This document shows positions 1 to 10,500 of a stretch of 64,000 bases of DNA, one piece after another. Within the stretch, counting starts at the first letter, position 1; every line of letters starts with the position of its first letter. This stretch comes from Himantopus leucocephalus (taxonomy: Eukaryota > Chordata > Aves > Charadriiformes > Recurvirostridae), in assembly GCA_003993805.1 (NCBI GenBank), contig RSEF01000005.1:41014649-41078648 (forward strand), written 5' to 3'. Made by a program: the position numbers and the translations under genes. The notes under the pieces were generated by a model that saw only the letters and a program-made list of their open reading frames with translations, was not told where the DNA came from and searched no databases.

Positions 1-315
1 CACCCGGCCGCCTGCGGGGGGGGGGAATGCGCCCACCCGAGAGCGGTGCGCGGGTCCTTACCTGCGTGTCGGGGAAGGGCTCACCCGCCAAGTTGGAGCG
101 GCGGCGGCAGAAGTGGAGCGGCGGCGGCGGCCGGCATGACGGCGGCCGGGCTGGCGGGGAGCACCGCGGCCTGTCGTCGTGTCCCCCCGTGTCCCCCCTC
201 CGTCCCCCGCTGAGGGGGGGGTGGGGGGGTGTCCGGCGGCCCTGCGGCGGGCCCGTCCGTGGGCCGGCGGGAGCGGCGGGGAGCGGCGCGGCGGAGCCCC
301 AGCCGGTGCCGGGGT

Positions 316-361
316 GTGCGGCAGCACCGTGCGGGGCTGTGCGGCAGCACCGTGCGGGGCT
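316..361. repeat. Two tandem copies of a 23-bp GC-rich unit
   Basis: Bases 316-338 and 339-361 are two perfect copies of a unit beginning GTGCGGCAGCACC. They run directly into the (CGG) tract. This is a minisatellite-like expansion inside the CpG-rich segment. Confidence 0.85.
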
Positions 362-364
362 GTG

Positions 365-385
365 CGGCGGCGGCGGCGGCGGCGG
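365..385. repeat. (CGG)7 trinucleotide repeat
   Basis: Seven perfect CGG units follow the 23-bp tandem repeat. On the minus strand it reads as CCG/GCC repeats and produces the poly-Ala or poly-Arg runs seen in spurious ORFs. It probably lies in a promoter or 5' UTR. Confidence 0.9.
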
Positions 386-420
386 CGAAGCCCTCTAGCT
401 GCAGCACACCCGTACTTCAC

Positions 421-3400
421 GTTAGTGTCCAGAGACCCCCCGCGCCGAGGGCTCGCTGGTATCCCCAGCGCCGAAGGCTGGCTAATGAGAGCTGCCCATC
501 GCCACCGCGCCTCTGCTGCCTGCCGCGTCCTTCCCGACGGGATTTCTTCTCCTGCCGGTTTGGACGACGAGGCAGGAACTCTCCCCTCGCTCTTCTGCTC
601 GCTGCGTTTCCCAGGGCACAGCCCTTCCTACTCCCCCCAGCAAGGGAGAGACCCAGTGCCGGCAAGCGGAGTTTAGAGGAAAAGGATAAATGGGATTTCT
701 TGCTGCCGGAGCTGGTTGCTCGAGGGGTCAGGCAGCCCGGCCTGGGCGCTGCATCCCAGGGGCAGGCAGCTCGTTCGCTGGCTCAGCCAGGTATTTTTCT
801 GCCCTGCTCCGTAAGGACCCGGGTGGGATGTTGATTTGCTTCACGCGCGCCTGGGCAGCACTCTGGTTAGCGGAGTTAATCCGGGTTTGCACCAGCACAG
901 CAGGACTCGACACTGCAGCCCCTGCACCCCCCCAGCCCAGGCAATGCCCCCGGGAGTCCGTGCTGCTCCCCCATGCTCTGGCAGCTCCCCAAGCATCGTA
1001 CTGTCTCCCCACTTGCTCCTAACTTCCCCGAAGGCCCCCCCCAGAAGCTCCCCCAGCTCAGGAGCACCCAGCACCGGGACCACTGCTAGCAGACACACAC
1101 ACGGCTGAAGCCTGGTCCCGCCGGGGGAACCCGCTAGAGTGTGGGCAGAGAGCTGCCTACCCTCACTGGTCCCCAGTGCCGCCCTGCCAGGACTGGACCT
1201 CGCTAGTCAGACCCAGATGTGACCCACAGCTGCCTGCACCCGCTGCCCGGTGGTCATCTCTTGCAGCCCGCACAGGGGTCCTCTTCAGACCACGCTGTGT
1301 CTTCTCAGCACAACGTGCCTTTCTGGAGGTCCAGGCTTGTCTCTGGTGCCTGCCAACTTCTTCCAGGTGCTGAACTGGATGATGGGTTACATGCCAGGGC
1401 AGGTGGGTCCCATGGTCCCATTCCCAGAGGGGCTGGGGCTCTGGCTAGGGGAGGAGACAGCAGGGCAGCCTCCCCTCTGCTCTAGCTCCCAGAGAGGTGC
1501 ACATCCTTCCAGTAGTAGCTGTGAGATCCTTTTGCAAAACCAAAGGGACCGGCAGGATTATATGGGGTAACAACAGGAGTGAAGAGCCTGTGTTCCCTGA
1601 AGAACCAGTGATGGGTGGCCAGCTTTCCCTCCCCGGGGGTGATCCGCATGTCCCACTGTCTGCATCCCCCAGCAGATCTGGGAAGGATGCCAGCCCCAGA
1701 CTGGGGGCCTCAGCAGGGAGGCTGTCTTCCAGGATTTCAGCTGGAGCACAGAGTTGCTGCTGTGAACACAACGATGCCCAGGGGAAAGGTGTCCCTGTTG
1801 GCCAGACCCAGACAGCATAGCTTGAGGGGTGTCTGAGAAGGGTATAGTCCATCCCCATGTCCCTAGGGAGTGGGACAGACGGGAAAGGGCTTGGATGCAG
1901 CAAAGGAGGTTTGGCGTCTCCATCATCTGAGGTCCATCAGTCCAGGTTGGAGGCATCCTTTGGGAATAGCCTCAGCATGTGACACCCTGCTTTGGGGCAG
2001 AGGGACAGAGCAGATGACTTGTAGTGGCCACTCCAGCTCTCCAGCAACTCCAGCTCAGCTGAACTCCTCGCAGGTGTGAAACAAAGTCCTGGCTGTGCAT
2101 GCCCCAGGACGTTGGGGTGTTTGCAAACAGAGCCTGGGTCCCCAGCCCTGCGTGAGAGTGGGGTGAGCTGCAGCCCTGTGAGGATGCACGGGAGGCAGTG
2201 AGACTTGCCCTTGTATGGCCAGGAACAAGGAGGTTTGGTGGCAATCACCTTCCCTGAGTGAAAGTCCCCATAAGGGTCCTCCTCGCATCCCCGGGAGCCT
2301 GTGGGGATATGGTCAGCTGGAGCGCAGCCCGCTCCTGGCTGCCCACTTTCCCAGTCCTGCTGTTTTCCTCAATTATCAGAGCCCGTGCAGCCCTGTCCAG
2401 CCAGTGTGCCCTAATTAAAGGCAAACAAAGAGGGCCTCATCACACACAAACAGCCTTTTGGCAAGTCTGGAGGGGCTGTGGAGGTGAAGGGAAGCGAGAT
2501 GTGGGCTTGAAACCCCTTCTCTCCATGCCATAAGGGAGCCTGAAAGAAAAACTTGTTTGGTGGATGAAGCATCTTCATCCATGGCTTGCCAAGGCCCGGA
2601 GAGCTTCCTCGGCTTTATGCCATGCCAAGGTGCCGAGGCACCCAGCAGAAGGCGAGCCGGGAGCGTGGCTAACAGAGGCAGCACTGCCACCACAGACATC
2701 TTGTCACCTCCACCACAGCCACCCCTGCACAGTCCCTGCCAGCTGCAGTTGTCAGCCCAGGGTGGCCACTCTGTCCTTCACTGGGGCCACGCACATCCCT
2801 GGATTAGCACACAGGCACTGCGATTGCCCAGCGGAGCAAGGGATTAGCCCTCGCCAACTTTTACAGATACACTACTTAGTGGCAGAGCTGCAGCACTGTT
2901 TCTCCTGCTTTAACAATGATAAGGCGACATTAGCATCCCAAATCAAAGTCTCTCCGACCTCGGGCAGCTCTGAGAAAAATGTATGCATGCACATATATTA
3001 TACGTGTGCGCTAGTGCTCAGGGAGGTATGGTGAAATCCAGCCTAAGCAACGGGCTTTGGGGCTTTGCTTTTACAACTGCAGCCATCCAGTGCAGAGCAG
3101 AGAGGGGCAGTGTCCCTGGGAAGTGACACGAGGCAAAAGGGCTGCGTGACCTGGAGGAGTCGATCAGAGACGAACCACCTCCGGGGCACTGAGGATAAGC
3201 TGCCGGTCAGAAACTTTCCTGCCCAGAGAAGGAAAAGGGACAGACTCCGAAGGGAGTGCAGCAAAATGCACGGAGCCTCCCGCTCCACTGGAACTTCTTG
3301 TATTTATGCATCCGCTGGGATGAATGAAAGGCAAATGGATATCGAAATAGCCCTTTGCTCTCAGCTGCAGGGGAGACCTCTGGCAAGAGCCCATCCAGCA

Positions 3401-3990
3401 GAAGGAAATGAGATCTCATTACATTAAATATTAGCTGATGCACTATCACATTGGGCTTGTTATACCAGCTAAATGATGCCCCTCTTCAAAAAATAATTAG
3501 AAAAAATGTTGCCACAGACATAAAACACATGAGGAAAAGGCTGTGCTTGTGTTTCAGGGCTGCCTCGCACGGGAAGGTGGGGTTTTGTTTTTGATTATGT
3601 TCTCTCAAACATTAAAAACTCCCTGCCAATATGTCCTGAGGTTCACATGCTTCATCTAACTACAGACATAGCAACAGATAAATACACCACGACAAATTTG
3701 GTAACATTACTTTATTGACAGCCAAAAAAAAAACAACCAGATCACTCGAGACTGAAAGCCTGAACTGCTGCCAAACAGCCGCAAGTGGAGAGCTGAGATG
3801 AAAGATTTCGCGCCAGAAAGGGACAGAAACTACTAAACCCCCCAATAACTGGAAGGCCTCCGCGAAGGTGAGGACTCAGTTGCAGAGCATCCTCAAATAA
3901 GCAGAAAAAGAGAGTGGAGACATGATGAAAGGGAAAGAAATCACACTCAAGACAGCTGGATGTTGCCTCTCAGGTGGCTGCATCAGCGGG
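421..3990. other. Non-coding stretch, no gene recognised
   Basis: Only short ORFs without recognisable domains or consistent splice structure are present. GC content falls from left to right. The part around 2.37-2.42 kb (TCAATTATC and CTAATTAAAG motifs) and 3.40-3.48 kb is AT-rich and has the look of a regulatory or conserved non-coding block, but this cannot be tested from one sequence. Confidence 0.5.
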
Positions 3991-3999
3991 ACCAGAGGA

Positions 4000-4640
4000 C
4001 ATCAGGCAGAACCTGCTCGTGTGAGGCACTCCATGACCCTTCCACTGGCAAAATAAGTGGGGGGATTTGAAGTACCTATTTATGATGACTGGGGGGAGCA
4101 CTGAACAGATTAAAGTTACATTTGCAGCTATTAAAAATGATTAGATTAGTGAAACCTAGAGATGAGAGAGAAGCTTCTGAGGGATCAGCCAAAGCTAATT
4201 AATTGGGCAGAGTGATGGGAGAAGAAATTAAGCGTGGACAAGGAGAAGGTAAAGCATATTGGAAGGAACGACTTCAACTCTTCATAATCACTACTGATTT
4301 CCAAATTAACTGGAAGCATGAAGGGTAAAAAAAGATGTGGGTGTATCTGTGGACAATAGAGTGAAAACCATCTGGTTAATGTACAGTGGTGAGGAAAAAA
4401 AAAACCCAACATGCTGTCAGATTGCTTTCATAAAGTGATAGAGAAAATAATAAAAATATTACAGTACTGTGTTGTAGTGACTCAGCTGTTATGGATAAGT
4501 TGAGGTTTTTCAATTAGAAGACAGATTCAGATAATTTATTGTGAAAAATACAGTTAAAAAAAATTAAAGTCTTCTGTAAAAGTGAAGCACCAAGCCCTGG
4601 AGAGCAAAATGAAGTTTTTAAGTGTTTACGAGGAAATTTG
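4000..4640 (+). mobile_element. Old CR1-like LINE fragment (end of RT region towards the 3' end)
   Basis: The plus strand keeps the characteristic order of a CR1-family 3' coding region: a stretch resembling the 'heavily decayed GKxxHIGRN' block around 4.25-4.28 kb, then 'aaattaactg...gatgtgggtgt...gtggacaa' at 4.30-4.36 kb (the conserved 'KxLGVxVDN' stretch), followed by a run resembling 'ANxxLGxIxR'. It has many indels and no open frame. The call rests on remembered CR1 sequence, so boundaries are approximate. Compared with the CR1 copies at 54.5 and 57.8 kb it is much older. Confidence 0.5.
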
Positions 4641-6897
4641 GCCGTTTAGGAGGCAGCAGTAAACGAGGCATAAGCTGCAGGTCCCTTACGAAACGTAGCA
4701 TCCCGCATCAGATTTTATCATGCCTCTGATATGATTAGCACCTGATAACACAGACGTCTCCAACTTCCCGTGTAGTTAAAGCTCCCGAGAAGCCCATGTC
4801 TGCGATATATTTGAATAGCATCCTTCTGGGATTAGTATCATTTTCTTCCCTCTCAGGAAACATCGGCTTCTGAGGAGGCTGAAGACTAAAACGCTTCAGT
4901 GCAGAAAAATCCATGGGGAAATCCCTTCTTACTCCTGACTTGCCCCCATCACCTGTGGCCCTGACAGTGTCTCGTGCAGCCACGTTGAAGTGGGGCTCTC
5001 TTCTTCCTACCCCTTATCAGCAGTGCTGGAGCAGTATTCAGGCTGCCTGGCGCTGGGCACTTTTCTTCAGCAGATGATGGATGGGGGAAAGCAGGTGCCT
5101 TTGGAAAGCTATTCAGATCACCTGAATTCTTCAGTAATTAAGCTCTCAATTGACATGCTGTGAATAGCCATTCAGTGGGAACTTTCCTCGGTTCAGCTAG
5201 GGAGCCTTGCTGGATGCCTAAAGTATGCGGCAGCATCTCCGGTTCCTCACAGCATGGGAAACTCGCATCCTCCTGGACAGTCGCTCGGATGGCCGTCCCA
5301 CTTGGGACGACAGGACACGGAGGTCCTTATGGAAAAGGGCAAGTCCTCATGAAGGCAAGACACCTCCATGAATTCCAAATTCAGAGCTGATGCTCCTGGA
5401 CCAGAGCCAGCCGAGGAGTAGGTTGGGAGAGCTGGGGAGCCTTGCGGGATGTACGAGGATGTGAAGGGGGGCAAGGAGGGAGAAGGAGGTGGTGTGTATG
5501 GGTGCATGCATGTCATGTAGGGGATGTGTTCAGGCAAATAGCAGACATCTGGAGGGCGAGCGGGATAGAGAAGGGAACCCTGTGTGCTGTCTAGCTGCTT
5601 TGCATCGCTCTGGCAAAGCAAAGCAGCTCTAAACCCAGAATAGCTGGTCCATATGCTTTGGCTGCTTTCGCCCGCAGCCAGAGCCTTGTAGTGAATCTGG
5701 CCATGAAAGATAACAGTCTCTTAAAAAACCAAAGCTGAGCTGGTGCGACTACCTGTCTGCCATGGATGGCCTTGGTACGGTCCTTCCAGCCTGACACACT
5801 ATAATTCTGCAACCATGTAGTGGTTGGGTGGTGTCATTGAATGGCAGAGCTGAGACTGCTGTTGAAGGTGAAACTCTGAGTTATGAAGAAAATCAAGTGG
5901 AAAAAGCTACTGAACCGTAAGTAAACACAACCCCAAACCTGTACTCCCATGTAGCCTGTACCAAAAAAGCTCAGTGAGATTCAGCTGTAAAAAATGTAGA
6001 TGTGTTTGGGTCAGGGAAGAGTATTTGAGACCTGTCTGTGTGCTTCTGCATCCTATTATGTTGAATTTAGGGCATAGGCTGAAGACTTCACTCTGACATA
6101 ATTCTTCCCAAGAATAGAAGTCCCTGACACGTGCTTGCCTGGCAAAGCTTGCCCAGCTCCGATCAGGATGGAAGTGAGGTCAATGGCTGACAGACATGAT
6201 TCAGCCATCCTGCTACCAGGGCTGGTTCTGCTGCTGGTACAGACTGCAGCCGCTAGTCCCCGGGGCCTTGGAGGGCAAGAAGGAAATAGCAGGATTGAGC
6301 CGTGTTTTGAGAGGAAATGACAGAGAGAGAACTCCCCATGTCCCAGAGCTGGCTTTGAGCCAACAGGGTTCAATTCTGTAATCCCACAAGGGCCTGATCT
6401 GTGATGCTTCGCTTCCTCAAAAGTTCATTTACTTATTTTTTTCCCCGTTCCCTCTCATTTTTCAGAGTTGTCCTGCTCTGCCCAGAAAGGCCGTGTTGAG
6501 CGAGGATGTGTCCCAGCCTGTGCATGTGGGGACACAGCCAGCCACAGCGGCTGGGGGGCTCTCAGGCTGCCTCCATGCCGTTCCATGACTGCGGAGGGTT
6601 TAAGTCCAATGCCAGCAAAGACAGCGACTACCTGCAGTGGCAGTCACCTGCTTGAAAGCAGGTCCCCCACTGACTAGTTGTTGAATAAAATGTCTTTAGC
6701 GGCTGGCAGACTGAGCCCTGGGGAGCTCCTCGCTCAGCTATTGGCAGGAGACATGAAGCTGTACAACGCTGCTGAAGCCTGAGATGAAAGGCAGGCAGCA
6801 GGGTTAGGTGGAAGATATCAAGGAGCAGCTGTGTGAGCACCACAGAGACCTTCCCCATTTGTGCTCAGTCCCTTGCTGGCTCAGAGGAGGGGCAGCG

Positions 6898-6984
6898 GTG
6901 GGCTGCATCCCTGTCTGCGGGATCCCGCAGCCTCCTGCAGNGTGGGCTGCATCCCTGTCTGCGGGATCTCGCAGCCTCCTGCAG
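6898..6984. repeat. 43-bp direct duplication meeting at a single N (likely assembly join)
   Basis: Bases 6898-6940 and 6942-6984 are the same 43-mer with one mismatch (GATCCC versus GATCTC). They are separated only by the N at 6941. The pattern recurs at three other Ns in the window, which suggests overlapping contig ends that were placed side by side rather than merged. Confidence 0.85.
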
Positions 6985-7564
6985 ACCCTCCAACATCCCC
7001 TTGCCCTCTCCTGAGGGCTCGTGCTCCACTCGCGGGCAGTTGGGTGAGTGGGGCAACCTCCACTTCGTGGCTGGGGTGAGGAACGGACCTTGTGCTGGGG
7101 GAGCCTCCTGTTGCAACCCCCCCTGCACACAGACCTGCAGATCTTGGGGCTTCTCCCTTTTTCCTCCTTCCTGGTAGCAAGCCTCTGGGAAACTGGTTGT
7201 GAACACTTTAAGGAAATTCAGCTCGGCAAACAGGAACAGAAGGGCTTTGCCCCCCAAATGCTTAAAAAATATTGAAATTCACTTGAATAAGCAAAAAAAT
7301 GGCTGAACTGTCATGCATGAGGCACATGAATCATCTTCGGGGAGGAAAGCGATCCTTGCGATGTCTGGGCTTGAAGTAACAGTAGTTAACATTATAATGA
7401 CTCATACCACATATGCGTCACATCGTTTTTCATTAAGAGCAGCATTCTGGTGTCCTGTGACTAACTAGAAGCTGGAATCGTGGTCCTAAAGCCTTGGGCC
7501 GGGGACTTGTCTCGCCCATATGCTCTGTCTGAGTGCCAAAGGCATTATCAGCCGTCAAATATTA

Positions 7565-7582
7565 AATAATAATAATAATAAT
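7565..7582. repeat. (AAT)n microsatellite
   Basis: Six AAT units in a row, preceded by ATTAA. It is a simple repeat with no sign of function. Confidence 0.85.
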
Positions 7583-10500
7583 TCTCAGATCAAACACTTC
7601 ATTCAAATGACAAAATGAGATGGGCTTTGGAGCCGCCGTTCCCAGGGAGTGCTGTGGTTTTAATAGGGAGAAAATGGATAAATTGAGGGCAGGCACCTCC
7701 AGAGAGGCCCTTCTTCTGCTCTCGGCTCATTAAAGTCAAACTGGGCTCTGCAGCCCATTTCTGATCTTCAGACAAGGTCAACATTTCCATTTTTGTCTCT
7801 CCACAGAAAGGCCTTCGATTCCTTTTCAATAACCCTGTGGCCCCCTCAGCATCCTTCCAACAAATCTTTTGATCTATGTAAATCCCTGCTAGCAAGCCAC
7901 AGACATCAGCTCCTGCAGCCCGAGCTACTTGATCAGCATCACCCAGACCAGCTTTTGTGCCACCATGCCTCTTGGCTTGCCCGTACTTGCCAGGGACCAG
8001 AGCTAGCACTGACACTTCACCCTGTAAAACGGGAGTCTGGAGGCTGGAGGAGTTTGGAGTGGCAGAAGTGGAGGGGTAACGGCAGACAAGAGGTGGATGG
8101 GTCAGGGAGGGAGAAATGCAGGGGGAGTCAGGGAATGAGTTAGTGGCAACTAATTGAGGACAACCTCAATTTTTTTGAAGACAGTAGCTGCAGCTTTTGT
8201 GGGCTCAGACCATTGCACCTGGCCAGGGGAAGTGACAAGGCTCTGGGATGATGCCACCTCTCCTGGCCAGGCCAGCCTTCTCCAGCATCTAAGCCTTGCT
8301 GCTGCCCCGTGAGCTCGGTCACGCTATTGGGGTTTGCTTTCAGCCTGCTGGGGGGTGCTGGAGTGTGGTGAGCCCACCCAAGGCTGTGCTCATGAACTAT
8401 TGCCTCTGCTCCGATGACAAAATGCTCAGATTATATTGAAAATTGATAAGTGGCAGGAGGAAATTGCCAGGAAACAGGAGCTGAAGGCGAGGAGACCCCC
8501 AGGAACAACCTGTCATAGGGAAAAATGGGAGAGATGCAGCTCTGGGATGTGAGTCAAGGATGTGCTGAGCTGCCAGGGGGATAGTTTCAGGCTCCTACAC
8601 CACAGCTGTGTTTTGGTGGTAGCATAACTCTGCTTCCCAGAGGACCACCAAGGCCTTTGAGGCAGAACCAATGTCGCTTGTCGACCACGGTTGCCTTGTT
8701 TCCGTGCTGGCAGAGCTACCGGACCCACTCAGGGCTGGAGCCCTCCGTGGGGGATTGCAATGAGCAGTTCCTAAAGTAACTGCTGGAGCCTGCAGAATGT
8801 GACAGGCTGGGTCCGACAAAAGGTTGTGTGAACACCTCTGCGTGACTGGGAAACACCTCTCCTGCTCAGACCTGCCTTGTGATAAGGCTCTGGAGAGCTT
8901 GGTCCATGAGATGGGTGCGTAGTCCTGGTGCGTAGCAGCAGCAGATGGGCTTATAGCAAGAGCGACTTCCTACAGACATCCATGGAGTCTCATGTTCTCG
9001 GGGCAATGGCTCCTCCAGGCTTTGGGCCCTGCTGAAGCTTGTGCCATCAGCTTAAAACCGCTCTTCGTAACCAAATTGTCCTCCAGCATAATGACAGCGT
9101 TTGACCTGGGTGCGAGCAGAGTAGCCAAGGGATATGCTGGAGTTACCATATCAAACGGCAGGAAGAGAAAAAACACAATCTTGAAGATACTCATGGTGCT
9201 AAAACCACTTTACCCCCCTCCTATCTGAATAATACAGACCAGCCAAACAGAGTTTTATCAGACTTCACAAAATATACCACCTATGGGCTGAAGGAAGCAA
9301 GAGAAAATGCATCTCAAAGGGTAGTATTTGTACAGAAAGTGATGAACAACCAAAATAAGTGCTTATAATTGAAGCTCCCTCTCGATCATTGCAGCAGGAC
9401 AAGGACAGTGCTCTCCTTGCTGAAGAGCAAGCGCTATCATGGGTGGCACTGATGCACCATCTGAAATCCATAGCAGGTGAATAATCATTCACATCAGCTG
9501 CTGAAATACCTTGTAGGGGCTGGATTAACAGGAGGAAGAGTCTTGCAAACCTTGGGAGGTGAGATTGCCTGGAGATAGAGACAAAAATAAAATAGCAGTG
9601 GGGTTCAGAGGGAACCAGCAGTCGTATAAATCGCCCGTTCAGCTTTGCCTCTCTAACCCCAGGACAACCCCCGAGCTGGACCTGTGACAAGGACAGCATC
9701 TGCAACCATTTTGGTACCACACTGACTCAGACTAGCTCCGAGGTACTTTCACAAGAGGCAGGCCATGGTGGGGAGCTTTAATCTATGGAGAAGTAGCCAA
9801 TATATTTGTTTTCTTGTGGATGCTCGGCTGTAACAGCCAACTGTGCATGAAGTCTGTGCAGCTGCTTGTTTTTTATTTGGGTCCCTTCTCAGGGTTATAG
9901 ATTTAGCTGTACCAATAACTGCCTCAGCCTCAGACTAGAGATCGTTTATAAGGAGGAAAGTATTTCAGGTGTTGATTGTGCCAGGCTATGACATTAATGG
10001 TAATAGTTTGGAGGGACTGTGCCATAATCAATTGACTTAAGATACTGTTGTCTGTGAGACATTTAAAGATGCAAACTCAAAAGCACATTTCTAAAAGGTG
10101 AGGATACAAAATAAAAATATTTCACAAGCCTCTCTGGCTCTCCAAAAGCTATCGGTGCGTTTCTAACGCAGCATGCCAAACCCGTCAACATAAACAGCAT
10201 CACGGCTGTCCTGAAGGGGCCTGCCTGCCCTTTTCCTCCACCAGCCAGGAGGTACCAGCGCACGCAGTCCTGTCTGCAGGGCAGGTGGGAGATTTTGGGA
10301 TGTGGAGGAAGCAGATTTCCTGTGCTGGCTGTGGAGACTTCAAGAACGGGGCAGAGAAGGACAACAGAGGGAAGTGCCTGGGACTCCCCGTGGTTTGGGG
10401 TGCAGGAGGTAACACCTGGTCCATGATGTACCATCACTGAGCATGCTGTCCTCATCCACAACCCATGAGACCATGGAAAATCAGCTCTGGGCCTGAGCAG

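Larger units (their letters stand above)
1..420 (-). promoter_or_regulatory. GC-rich CpG-island-like segment with minus-strand splice donor; possible first exon of a gene running left
   Basis: The first ~400 bases are extremely GC- and CpG-rich, unlike the following 36 kb. On the minus strand a good donor (CACGCAG then GTAAGG) puts an exon end at base 62. The minus-strand sequence upstream of it is open in one frame, ending in residues LAGEPFPDTQ just before the donor, and another frame has an ATG at about 136-138 that stops after 18 codons, so the exon may be coding or 5' UTR. By synteny the next genes left of NPC2/ISCA2 could be SYNDIG1L, VRTN, ABCD4 or VSX2, but I do not recognise any of their sequences. 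The promoter or first-exon reading is inference. Confidence 0.35.

Noticed and set aside
58..834. Several overlapping ORFs of 100-200 codons at the left edge
   Set aside because: They are poly-Ala/Arg/Pro translations of CpG-rich and (CGG) DNA on both strands, without stop-limited conservation.
4735..4983. 82-codon minus ORF starting MAARDTVRATGDGG
   Set aside because: Looks protein-like in composition but matches nothing I recognise and has no flanking exons. Not supported.
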